From contig BFEA01000446.1 of the NCBI GenBank assembly GCA_003427395.1, forward strand, positions 442,829-473,066: DNA of 30,238 bases, written 5' to 3'. The DNA comes from Chara braunii. Taxonomy: Eukaryota; Streptophyta; Charophyceae; Charales; Characeae. How positions within the stretch are numbered: the stretch's first letter is position 1; each line of letters starts with the position of its first letter. The notes under the pieces are model-generated. The model worked only from the letters and a program-made list of their open reading frames with translations. It made no database searches and was not told where the DNA came from. Positions 7,480 through 18,296 of the stretch are shown in pieces. Position numbers and translations under genes: made by a program.

Positions 7480-8855
7480 CCTCCGCAAGACTGAGTATAT
7501 TTTGCTTCACGGGATGGTACGTTATCTTCTACTTTGTTGGACTTTTCAGCTCCAGTGTCCTGTTTGTTTTCGAGATGGTCTTTCTACTCACAGTGTGGTG
7601 ACAATCGTAGTCATTCTTTCTGAAGCAGCAATATCGACGTCATGTTTCATCATCATCATCATCATCGTCAGACACCATCATCAGCAACATCATCGTAGGT
7701 TGCATCATTTCTATTTTTCCTTTTATCTAGAAGCTCATTTTTTTATCTCCTCTCCTCTTCCTTTCTTTTTCCTTATCTCTTTTCTAGTTCCGCTCTCCTT
7801 ATTCTCTGCATGTTGCCTCCATACACTCTTTGTCTCGCCTCTAATGTATTATCACTCCGCGAGGAGGAGTGAAGAAGGGGGGAGCAGAGATATGAAGGGT
7901 GTGTGTGGAAGGGGGCGGGAGAGGTAGGAGGGGATAAAAGAAGGATGGACAGGGGGAAGGTAATGGGAGCTAAAGTAGGGAGTGATGGGTTCTGGATAAA
8001 AAAAGGGATAGGGTGTGTGTGTGCTTATCTTGTTTTCTCTCTAGTCATTATTCTATAAATAATATTACTAAATCAATATATTTCGTTTACTAATCTCGTC
8101 GTCATCATTATCATCATCGTCATCATCATCATCATCATCATCATCATTGAGGTAAGTTTATCATCGTGCTATCCAATTATTAATCATCAATTTGACTACT
8201 AATCACATCATCACATTACCATCCTAACTAGTTTCTCTAACCAATATCCTAACTAAAGTCTCAATACATTCTTGATCTTTCTTATTTTGAAAACTTGAAA
8301 TTTCTTGTCTAACTAACACAAATGGTCTTTTTGTATACCTAAAACTCCCTGTGAAAAATTTTGGATGATTTATTCCTAAATTCCTTCCCTATCTGTCAGC
8401 TTTTTTTCACGAGGATTTTTTTCCACAGACTCCCAGTGATTGTATATGAAATTTGGTAATTCTCTGGTGTTCATTCTTTGCATAAAAATTAAAATTCAGA
8501 TTCCCTCCGGTGTTCAAGTTTTAAGTATTTTTTGGTAAGATGGTATTATAGAAAGGAGAGAGCTTCATTCTGTCGGGGCAACGTAAGGTGGGAGGTGAAG
8601 CCCTAGAAGTGCGAGCAGACTTAGTGGGTTGCCCTATTCTGGGGTTGGTGTGGCGGTAAACATCCCAGCGGGGGCAGATTACTTTGGGAGGGAACGATAT
8701 GCCTTTGAAGGATGAGAAGGGGGAAGGTGAGACTATCCCAAGTTGGGGCCGAGATCGGATCTGGGTAATCCGTTTCGGTGGAGTTAGCATTGGGACAGGG
8801 TGGGAAGGAGGGGAGGGGATATTTTAATCTACAACACAGATGTTTGAGAATTTCT
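7480..8855. other. Spacer with CAT, pyrimidine and purine tracts
   Basis: The stretch contains CAT-rich DNA at about 7645-7705, a pyrimidine-rich tract (about 7720-7810) and a purine-rich tract (about 7856-8015). A (CAT)n microsatellite lies at 8099-8148 and AT-rich unique DNA runs to about 8520. A long plus-strand frame across the first part is an artefact of these tracts. At 8575-8815 there is GC-rich, G-biased DNA that could be an upstream part of the element ending at 9340, but I could not establish that. Confidence 0.5.
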
Positions 8856-9340
8856 TAGTTTTCAATCATGTTATATTAAGCTTTCTAGTGTTCTGGAAAT
8901 TTTTGGCAGCATCTGGCCTTCTTTTTCATTCGGGGTATAGGATTTCAGAGATGGTTGAACCTGGACTGATATCTGCAGAGTTGATATGTTATGTACTCTT
9001 AGTTTGTCGATGCCAGAGCGACGCTGGACGGAGCTGGGGCGTTGCCCTTTAACCTGCAACGGCAAGAGTGTGAGGCCTTGTATAGAGACCTGGAGTTTGC
9101 TGAGGGAGGAAAGCAATCTAGTGGCAAAACGGGGGAGGCTGTCTTGACAACCCATGGGGCCGGGGATAGTCTACGTGGCGAGAAAAGGTCAACTATGGTT
9201 GACGTTGGTTAGGTTGGTATTGTCTCTGAGATACAATGTCCTGGTACAAGGAGGGCGAGGAGTTGTTCTAGGTTTAGGAGGCCAGAATTGCTGATATAGC
9301 ATAGTTTTCTATATTTTTATGTATACTAATCATCATCACT
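8856..9340 (+). mobile_element. CAT-tailed element, copy 1 (likely retroelement 3' end)
   Basis: This is homologous along its length to 9365-9861. Conserved blocks include TGGTTGAACCTGGACTGATA, TCTGCAGAGTTG and GTGAGGCCTTGTA. Further blocks are GTTAGGTTGGTATT and TATACTAATCATCATCA at the right end. Both copies end at a CAT tract, which is how some non-LTR elements terminate instead of with poly-A. A minus-strand frame of 94 codons is conserved in both copies, but neither strand shows a known domain. Divergence is roughly 15-20 percent by eye. Confidence 0.55.
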
Positions 9341-9364
9341 TAAAAGGAAGAAAAAAAAATTACA

Positions 9365-9861
9365 TAGTTTTCAATCAAGTTTTATTAAGTTTTTTGGTGT
9401 TCTGAAATTTTTGACGGCATCTGGCCTTCTACCTCATTCGGGATATAGGAGTTAAGAGATGGTTGAACCTGGACTGATATCTGCAGAGTTGTTATGTTTT
9501 GTACCCCTGGTTTGCCGATGCCAGAACGACGTTGGACGGAGCTAGGGTGTTGCTCTGTAACCTGCCCTGTAACCTGGAAATGACAGGAGTGTGAGGCCTT
9601 GTAGAGATCTGGGGTTTGCTGAGGGAGGAAGGCAATCCAGTGGCGAACCGGGAGGGGCTGCCTTGACAACCTATGGAGTCGGGGATAGTCTAGGTGGCGA
9701 GAAGAGGTTAGCTATGGTTGACATTGGTTAGGTTGGTATTATCTCTAAGTTGCAATGTCCGGGTACAAGGAGGGCTAGGAGTTGTTCTAAAATTAGGAGG
9801 CCAGAATTGATGATATAACACAGTCTTCTATAATTTTTATATATACTAATCATCATCATCA
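9365..9861 (+). mobile_element. CAT-tailed element, copy 2
   Basis: This is the second copy of 8856-9340, offset by about 509 bp and separated from it by an A-rich bridge of about 24 bp. It carries a small internal duplication (ACCTGCCCTGTAACCTG, near 9560) missing from copy 1. Its CAT tail is longer and leads to the 42-bp module seen also at 458-499. The tandem arrangement may reflect insertion of one copy at the tail of another. Confidence 0.55.
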
Positions 9862-9975
9862 TTAGCATCATCATCATTACTAGATTCAGCAAGAGTTTAT
9901 CATCATCATCATCATTATTATGATCATCATCATCATATGAGGGATGCAGAGCCCCGTTCTCAACAAGTTCGGTTT
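9849..9975 (+). repeat. CAT microsatellite plus shared 42-bp module
   Basis: Interrupted (CAT)n at 9849-9940 is followed at 9934-9975 by the module also found at 458-499. The order is the same in both places. The stretch between 9976 and 10054 shows nothing recognisable. Confidence 0.65.
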
Positions 9976-10052
9976 GGTCACTCCGGGTAGACTGTGAGGA
10001 CCCCGGCCACATTCTTCTTATTGGTAATATCAGCCTTTGACACTAGGCCTTT

Positions 10053-10054
<2 letters not shown>

Positions 10055-10119
<65 letters not shown>
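10055..10119. repeat. (CA)n microsatellite
   Basis: About 65 bp of uninterrupted CA dinucleotides. The Cys-Val peptide read on the minus strand is an artefact. Confidence 0.95.
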
Positions 10120-10123
<4 letters not shown>

Positions 10124-10880
10124 GGGTGAGCCAAGAAGCTCCCAGCCTTTAGCTATGGCTGCCTCCTGCACTCTCAATTCCCTGCAGACCTCCACTTCTC
10201 TCCAACAACATCTCCCTTCTTTGTCTTGCAGCTTCTCCCACAGTAGCAACCAACCAGCGTTTAGTCAAGTGAATGTCCCAGCAGCACTGCCACAATTGTG
10301 AGGCTGTTGGGTGGAGTGTTGACTTTTATAGCCAACTGAAGGCATGTGGGCAGCTGCTTTGCCCACGACCAGGCAAAATTTGTGGGTGCTCCTGGCCCTC
10401 CATCTAAATCAACGGCCAGGAGCGAGGGGCCTTAGTTTTCCCTTAGGGGAACCAAGGTCATTAACCCCCAGAAATACCTGACAATTTTTCCAGGCCAGAT
10501 ACCCCTAGAAGTGGTTGTACCGAGTCATTTTACCGCTGCCTATTCAAAACGTACAGGCGCAGTCCCATCAGCTCCAAAAACTTTCTGGGCTGCACTTGTT
10601 CCACGGCCGCGACCATATTCGCGGTCGTTTCCCCTCCCTCTTCTTTTTCTTCCTTTTTCTTTCCTTTTTTTTTTTTTTTTTTTTTTTCCCCCCCTTAATT
10701 TCTCTGTGCAGGGGGCAACTCGCCGTTCAAAACTAACGGTCGCCCCTCCTCTCAGTCATTTCACAGAGTCGAACTAGAGTCAAGCTCATCAGGGTCTTCT
10801 TCTCCTTCTGCTGCAACGAGCGCCCACACCCGGCCGCCCACATTGCGAGGTTTGGGCGCTTTTGCTAACTACAGCCTGTT
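10120..10880. other. Unassigned spacer
   Basis: This is mostly unique-looking DNA with a pyrimidine-rich stretch ending in about T27 (10662-10687), then C7. Small inverted repeats are present, for example AGCGCCCA near 10820 with TGGGCGCT near 10853, and CCGCGA/TCGCGG near 10603-10620. A minus-strand frame at 10126-10249 reads into the CA repeat. I recognise no gene or element. Confidence 0.45.

Positions 10881-10946
<66 letters not shown>
10881..10946. repeat. (CT)n microsatellite
   Basis: About 66 bp of uninterrupted CT repeat, immediately followed by the 62-bp tandem pair. Confidence 0.95.
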
Positions 10947-10947
<1 letters not shown>

Positions 10948-11071
10948 AACTCCAACAGTCGTGATCGTCGCCAGTGACGAGTGAACGGTCACAAAGCCTT
11001 TCCAAAGAGAACTCCAACAGTCGCGACCGTCGCCAGTGACGAGCGAACGGTCACAAAGCCCTTCCAAAGAG
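10948..11071. repeat. 62-bp tandem duplication, two copies
   Basis: AACTCCAACAGTCG at 10948 recurs at 11010. The units share almost all bases, with a few transitions (for example GTGATCGTCGCC versus GCGACCGTCGCC). The differences are mostly C/T or G/A, as expected after methylated-cytosine decay. Confidence 0.9.
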
Positions 11072-12317
11072 ACTACTAGAGGCATGAAAGGTGCTGCAAA
11101 AAGTCCGTTCGACCACCAGAAAACGACGCGCTCGTCACCTCGCAATTTGGAAACCACCCAAACGTGTGCAGAGAGTCCCTCGTCACTCAAGTAGAAGGCC
11201 CCACAACCTGCACCCGGATGTAGTCGTGTTGACACGGCAAATTCATTCATTTTTGCTCATCCTATTGCTAAAGAGGCCAAATGGGCACTATACTAACTCT
11301 ACTAATAAAAAGGAAAAAAAAAAACAACGAAATTTAAAAAACAATTAAAAAAAATCTAGAAAAAAAAAAAAAAAAAAATCTGAAAAAAAAAAAAAACAAT
11401 TTATCTCTAAAACGGTTTCCTGTTTGTGACGGGCGCCTGTTGTGACTCATGGGGACTTGTAAGTCCTCGTCAGTTCAAAACGTGCCACATGGCGCTTGAC
11501 TTTTAGTTAGATCGTTTTTTTTTTTTTTTTTTGCCCCATTAGCTTACGCGAACAGTCTTGTCTTGTTTGTGGGAGACCCATGAAGTGTTGAAATACAGAC
11601 CTGAGTTTGAATTCACGGGTTCAAGAAAAGAAAAAAAAATGGACCATTTATTGATTTATGTGTACCATCCTTGCGTAGAGGTCATGCTGATCCGCGCACC
11701 GATCTGGACCGTGCGATCTTCGCGATCGAACGGTCGGATTCGACCACGCAGGCAGCGATTACAGTGGCCAGCTCCAAAAGGAGCTTGCCTAGTAGTACGT
11801 GATTTGATCTCAGTGTTAGCTGGGTGAGAGTCATGCACTTTAACCTAATGGGCTAACTCCTATTATAGGAATTATACTCGTAACCCTTCTATTTGAAGGG
11901 TTGCGGCCCAATAAGCCTCCCATCTATGGCTAGGCAGGTTTTACTTGCCCGCCCCCTTTTTCGTGGCTGACTATCTATGGACAACCTGAGCGGCCACCCA
12001 ACCCTGCAGGCCGCAGCGCCGGCTTCTCGGCTTTTGGCGCGAAGTCAGATCCCTCGGCCCAAGAAAAAAAAAATAAAAAAAATATAGGCTTTCTATTCCT
12101 CCCACGCCACGGCCCCATACCAGGCGCGATCATTCTTTTTAGCCTACCTAGCCCTTGAATCGCGTGGCTTAGCGGCCACGCGTCATTATCTTAGATAGTA
12201 TAGGTCTTAACTTTAGCACCCCCGCGACCGTGTGCCTTCGTGGCCCTACTAGAAACGCATACGACTGGTCACACTGCTGATTACCGCCATCATTCTCGGA
12301 TGTTTCAAAAGTCAAGA
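11072..12317. other. Unassigned spacer with A-rich runs and small hairpins
   Basis: A-rich DNA with several poly-A runs lies at 11310-11400 and a T17 run at 11516-11532. A hairpin (AACCCTTC, 5-nt loop, GAAGGGTT) lies at 11882-11902. A-rich DNA follows at 12063-12082, and CGCGTGG/CCACGCG arms lie near 12163-12184. No gene or RNA is recognisable. Confidence 0.45.
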
Positions 12318-13204
12318 CTACGGTTCAGAAAAAGTTATAGTTTTTTGGCCATAGGTTAGTCTGAATGAAATTTTGACAAACGTCAGTCTCATCAAGTCCT
12401 TCAATTCAACGAAAAGGTCAGACAACGCCCGACATTTAAAATACCCGGCAAATACCCTTCTCAGGGTATTTGCCCCGACAACGCATTTGTCGCCGACATG
12501 ACTCCCACACCTGCCTACCACCTTCCTTCGATCCGACGACACTTGTGTTCGCAGCTGGTGTGACCACCCTCTGGCGGGGTGTAGTCAAAGACTCAAAGGC
12601 GGTGTCGAAGGGGGCCCGGGGGCAACGCCGTCCCCACCATGTCACCAGATGATCCCGCACCTCGAGAAGAGGAAGGCGGCAGACAACACCCATCATCGCT
12701 GCCACCTTGCAGACATGATCTTCCACCATGCACAGTCATTTTCCCCACGCTCACGCCAGACACTGGGTTGAACGTACTAATGTGTGTAGCTGCTGCAACA
12801 CTCCCGCTTGACAAGTCAAAATCCGAGTCCACAATCTTCGTATCGCTTCCACCCATACCGTCCTCTAGCCGGACAGAGAACGAATGATGACTTGTCACCA
12901 CCTCCCGTTGTCTGCAATGGCTCCCCATCCGACAAAACACGCTAGGCAGATGACTGCAATCAGCTGGCAATACTTCAACATCGCTTGTACAAAAATTGAA
13001 AAATTTGACGGTTGGACACCACGGCTGGCAACGCGCACACAGAAAACCCTGCTCCGTGAAGCGCCTTGCAGTTGAAGAACCACCCCTATGCATTTTTGAA
13101 CCAACAGTAACAGTGGAAGGTCCTTGGGGCCCCGTTGGGTACTGGAGGCCGGTGATGTCCGCCCAATGGAACACGAATGACTTGTGCACCAACATCGACT
13201 CCAA
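12318..13204 (-). pseudogene. Decayed minus-strand coding region, function unknown
   Basis: The longest frame on this strand here runs 203 codons from an ATG at 13204 to a stop at 12593. It starts with SMLVHKSFVFHWADITGLQY and includes RLEDGMGGSDTKIVDSDFDL. Composition is Ser/Gly-rich and not low-complexity. Two further minus-strand frames overlap onward to 12436 and to 12318, the last containing ALSDLFVELKDLMRL. The three frames together look like one coding sequence broken by frameshifts. Upstream fragments (13205-13338, and 13391-13675 with a hydrophobic start) may extend it. I recognise no domain. It could be a cargo or auxiliary ORF of a transposable element or a dead host gene; it could also be a chance frame. 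Confidence 0.35.
12447..12474. repeat. Perfect 12-bp hairpin
   Basis: GGCAAATACCCT (12447-12458) and AGGGTATTTGCC (12463-12474) pair perfectly around TCTC. It lies where two minus-strand frames of the decayed coding region overlap, so it may be a small duplication or insertion that shifted the frame. Confidence 0.85.
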
Positions 13205-13633
13205 ATTCTCCTGTAGGCGCTAGCTCCAAAACATTCCGTCAATCGTGGGTCCTTCAACCCAACGGACCCCGCAAGGACCCTTGTATCGAAGGACGTTTTG
13301 GCTGGGGGCCCAAGGAAACCTCTCGGGAGCGTTTTCACATTCGTCCAAGGAATTTGGAGAATTAGGACGTGGTGTAACGACGCCGATTTCCTAAAAATCG
13401 GATTTTGAAGGAGGGTCTAACGAGGCCCTAAGGCTTCCTTGAAATGGGCCACAGTACCAGCTCCCCCTTCGCTCTGACAAAAATTCCCTTTTGGCAAAGG
13501 TCACAAGAGCAACTCTATGCAGCATGTGCTGTAAGGTGAGGGGATAGAACCCCCCCAGCATCTCACAAACCACAATCACTTCGGCATGTCTTCCAAGCAA
13601 TGTCATGGGCAATGACCCAAAAGCGAGAAGAAG

Positions 13634-13679
13634 GTGTGTGAAAATCATCATGAAAAAAATCATTATGATTTTCACTCAC
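13634..13679. repeat. 19-bp hairpin, two mismatches
   Basis: The arms 13634-13652 and 13661-13679 are inverted complements with two mismatches around an A-rich 8-nt loop. The core is TGAAAATCAT/ATGATTTTCA. Confidence 0.75.
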
Positions 13680-13939
13680 ATTCGGGACCCAAAGAGGAAC
13701 ACCTATTCAAAAAGAAAAGAAATACCACCCAATGGGAGCCCCCCAAAACACACATAAGTCCCCGTGCGTAAATACAAATTAAACACACCGCACTAGGGTG
13801 TGATTCGCTCACTGAAGGTCTTGGTTGAGTTCGGACGCAGTGTACGCCCGATTGACTTCATGGAAAGGAGCGAAGCCAATCACACACGGATGGGAAGGAC
13901 GGTGTGAGATCGGCTAAGAGTGAGCGCGTGAGTAAGCAG
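13680..13939. other. Unassigned spacer
   Basis: I recognise nothing in this stretch. A short inverted pair near 13787-13803 (ACACCGC..TAGGGTGT) is the only structure seen. Confidence 0.4.
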
Positions 13940-14190
13940 AAGCGGCGCACGAGCGGTCGGAAGCCATGTGCGGAGGTAATAGAGCCTGCGCTCAGGTAGT
14001 AGAGACCGCGCGGGTAATAGAGGATGCGCGCAGGGATAGAAGCGGCGCCCAGGTTTATAGAAGTGTGTGCGTGCAAGTAGAAGCTGCCCACGAGCAGACG
14101 GAAGCTGTTAGAGGCTGCACACAAGCAATAGAGGTTGTGTGCAGGTAAGTAGAAGTTGCGCACACATATAGAAAGAAGCGCGCGGGCGAT
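13940..14190. repeat. Degenerate ~20-bp minisatellite (AGAAGYTGCGCGCAGGTAAT-like)
   Basis: About ten diverged units of 18-23 bp follow each other, most beginning AGAAG or AGAGG and many ending CAGGTAAT, CAGGTAGT or CAGGTAAGT. The period is also visible in the minus-strand peptide, which repeats an FYLPAH-like heptad. The high divergence indicates an old array. The repeated AG|GTAAGT-type strings resemble splice donors, probably by coincidence. Related but weaker repetition may continue to about 14380. Confidence 0.65.
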
Positions 14191-14441
14191 AGGTGGCGTC
14201 TGTGAGCTTGCATAGGACCAGTGTGAAGTGGAAGTCAGCTCACAGAAGCCCGCATAAGGATAGGATTAGCTGCGTGCTGATGAGGCAAGTTACACACAAC
14301 TTGAAGTGTGAGGAGGCGGCGCAAAGCAGCTCGAAGTGCGTGAAAGCAAGAGAAAAGCTTGTGAACCTATAGGGAAAAGTTGAGCACTAGCGGAACTAAA
14401 CGCATGAACAATCACGAGTGTGTGCAAAGGAAACGGAGGTG

Positions 14442-15986
<1,545 letters not shown>

Positions 15987-16145
15987 TTAATCACCAGTAC
16001 TTCCTAAAGTCGTGCCCATTAACAAGCCACGATTTTAGGAAACGTACGGGCCACTACAGGAGCGCCCAAATTCATCCGCCTAGAAACTTTTCTACTCTAT
16101 TTTTTTTTCCGTGGCCGGTAGTTGGGCCAAGTACTGGTGGTTTAA
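15987..16145. mobile_element. TTAA hairpin element, copy A
   Basis: The right end AAGTACTGGTGGTTTAA (16129-16145) is the inverted complement of the left end (15987-16002) apart from one diverged position and a 1-nt offset. Inside lies a hairpin CCTAAAGTCGTG...CACGATTTTAGG, 12 bp with one G-T pair. It is followed by GGGCCACTACAGGAGCG, a T-rich stretch and TAGTTGGGCCAAGTACTGG. Two further copies lie at 16405 and 17255. The element ends in TTAA, the target site of piggyBac-type elements, but the superfamily is not established. Confidence 0.65.
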
Positions 16146-16282
16146 GCACCTCAGTCTGGATGTATTTTGTGGAGCAATCCAGAAAAGCACATCAATCGCG
16201 ATGTTCTGCACACTCTCCACAAACACGACCACAGTTGCACCGGTATACAGGCCGCATATTTGTTTCATAGTGGGGAAAGCAT

Positions 16283-16304
16283 ACTGGTGGCTTAAACCAC
16301 CAGT
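16283..16304. repeat. Back-to-back TTAA element ends
   Basis: ACTGGTGG (16283-16290) and CCACCAGT (16297-16304) flank CTTAAA. This is a right end joined directly to a left end of the TTAA hairpin family, sharing one TTAA. A similar shorter junction, GGTTTAAACC, lies at 16599-16608. These may be solo-end footprints or insertions nested at a TTAA. Confidence 0.6.
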
Positions 16305-16404
16305 TCACGGGAGACTCAGCTGAAGACGCTTGCAACTGAACCTTTTCAAATAGCCTGCTGCCTTTACTAATGGCACAGTCCTAAATCAAAAAGCCCTTGC
16401 AGCC

Positions 16405-16562
16405 TTAAACCACCAGTACTTCCTAAAGTCGTGCCCGTTAACGCGCCACGATTTTAGGAAACGTACAGGCCACTACAGGAGCGCCCTAATTCATCCAACT
16501 AGAAACGTTTCTACTCTACTTTTTTCCGCGGCCGATAGCTGGGCCAAGTACTGGTGCTTTAA
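16405..16562. mobile_element. TTAA hairpin element, copy B
   Basis: The left end TTAAACCACCAGTACTT (16405-16421) and the right end (16546-16562) are inverted complements with one difference. The interior hairpin CCTAAAGTCGTG/CACGATTTTAGG is intact, and overall identity to copy A is high. Length is 158 bp, with no coding capacity. Confidence 0.7.
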
Positions 16563-17254
16563 CCAGTGTGAGCCATACTCTGCTTCGGTTGAACAGGTGG
16601 TTTAAACCATCCCATTGCTATTTTTTCAAAACAACCACCACCTCTGGGCAGTAAAACTGCAGTTTTTCACTTTGATGTGCTATGACTGACATACCCTCCC
16701 ACCGCTGTCACATACGGCGGTCCCACACATGTCACACTCACCAAACACCTCAGCAGTGAGATTTCCCTCCAGCGTACGAACCCTGCTGCAATCAGAAGAA
16801 TACAACTCGTTTTCTTCCTCTTTTTTTGGAAGAACATCGGGACAGGGGTGGGCATTTAGTGAGGTGGTAGGAGCAGCCCGCATGCAACAATTCTGAATTG
16901 GCTGGGGCCCGTCAGTGTCATACTAAAAAAAGAGCTCTTTTTCATCAAGGAAGACAAGAGGGGAGGAGTGGGAAAAAAAAGGACGAAAGGAGATGGGGTA
17001 AGAGATGGAAAGGGGAGGGGAGGAGCTCATTGTGAAGCAAGGTCCCAGTAGCAAAGATGGTCAATTAAGCAGATGAACCTAGATGGGTTTCGAGCAGAAA
17101 TGCACGGATGTTGCAAACGCAAAATGCAGATTAATGGTGATTTTCTGCACGAGGTCCTCTCCACAAACAGGTCAAGAGTCAGGGATTACATTCCATCCTC
17201 TTTGCTGGTGGCACACCTCGCCCCTGAGGCTGAGAGCTCAATGCCTAAGGCCTC
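16563..17254. other. Unassigned spacer between TTAA elements
   Basis: The stretch includes a purine-rich tract (16935-17030). A minus-strand frame at 16680-16883 (67 codons) has a non-repetitive peptide with a CDMCGTAVC string, but no family is recognised and flanking frames close at once. I see no RNA gene. Confidence 0.4.
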
Positions 17255-17406
17255 TTAAACCACCAGAACTTCCTAAAGTCGGGCCCGTTAACGCTACTAC
17301 GCGATTTTAGGAAACATACGGGCCACTACAGTAGTGCCCAAATTCATCCAACTTGTACTCTATTTTTTTCCGCGGCCGATAGCTGGGCCAAGTACTGGTG
17401 GTTTAA
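17255..17406. mobile_element. TTAA hairpin element, copy C
   Basis: The left end TTAAACCACCAGAACTT (17255-17271) and the right end AAGTACTGGTGGTTTAA (17390-17406) match copies A and B. The hairpin loop carries a short insertion (GCTACTACG), and one internal block (GAAACGTTTC in B) is missing. At 152 bp it is the third member within 1.5 kb. Confidence 0.7.
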
Positions 17407-17677
17407 AAAGGTTTCAAGCACATACCGCCTTGGGCGGGAAAACAAGAAGAAGGAGAACGAGCATCTTTCGCTTGCCAGACTGGTGCCCCCAAGGGCGGGA
17501 GGGTGTCTCATAGTGGCCCGCTTAGGCAATACATCGGGAAGATCAAATGGTCACGGGCTAACAGGCCTGTCAAACGCCTAGCAGCCAGCCTTGTGAGCAA
17601 AGGCCGATTCCATTATGAGAAAGTTTGACTGCTATGACAGGAACCTTTTTTCTTTTCTTAACACGCCCCCCAACCCA
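17407..17677. other. Unassigned spacer
   Basis: I recognise no feature. The open frames are short and without motifs. Confidence 0.4.
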
Positions 17678-18002
17678 CCAGTGTTAATGGTGCTGATAAG
17701 AGCAGAGACCACTAGCACCTGGGGAGAGGCTCCATCTATTGGTGGCGAGCATCGCCTGCTGGAAAACGGGTCCAGCGTCCCATATACAGAAAATGAGAAT
17801 GTCTCAGAACGGTGAGAACAGTGACCCAGTGTTAGAACGGTGAGAACAGTGACCCAGTGTTAATGGTGCTGATAAGAGCAGACGCCACTAGCACCTGGGG
17901 AGAGGCTCCATCTATTGGTGGGGAGCATCACCTGCTGGAAAACGGGTCCAGCGTCCCATATGCAGAAAATGAGAATGTCTGAGAACGGTGAGAACAGTGA
18001 CG
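17678..18002. repeat. 176-bp tandem duplication with a nested 28-bp repeat
   Basis: CCAGTGTTAATGG at 17678 recurs at 17854, and about 150 bp match with a handful of substitutions. In the first copy a 28-bp unit (AGAACGGTGAGAACAGTGAC plus CCAGTGTT) is itself doubled at 17806 and 17834. The nested 28-bp doubling probably came first and provided the homology for the larger duplication. Confidence 0.85.
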
Positions 18003-18296
18003 ATGGGGCCTGCCAGCATTGATTGCCCTGCAACCCGGGGGATTGACTGAGCAGGCCTGTATAGTGTCCGGTGGAGTAGTCTACTCCTCACTCACTCTGC
18101 ATTCAAAACTTTAGCCACTCACCCCCCAGTACCATTCCATCTCAACCAAAGCTAAGGGAGGCGGCGGGAAAAATTCAGCAAAGTCTGAGAGGGGCCGAAG
18201 TGGGATGGAGGGGGCGATGTTTGTCCAATCCTGGAAGCATAGGTGGTAGTCCCTTTCCCCTTCCTCTACGGCTTCCCCCTCCTTCTCCCCTCCCTT
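18003..18296. other. Probable LINE 3' flank or 3' UTR
   Basis: After the ORF2 stop, reading on the minus strand, a purine-rich stretch (about 18250-18300) is followed by unassigned DNA. No poly-A tail (poly-T on the plus strand) and no target-site duplication is visible, so the 3' boundary of the LINE is undetermined. Confidence 0.4.

Noticed and set aside
7457-7927. 156-codon plus-strand frame
   Set aside because: It is made of Ile/His runs from CAT repeats and Phe/Leu/Ser runs from a pyrimidine tract, so it is a low-complexity artefact.
10043-10249. 68-codon minus-strand frame ending in a Cys-Val repeat
   Set aside because: About a third of it is the CA microsatellite. The remaining peptide has no domain I can name, and a vague sense of familiarity is not evidence.
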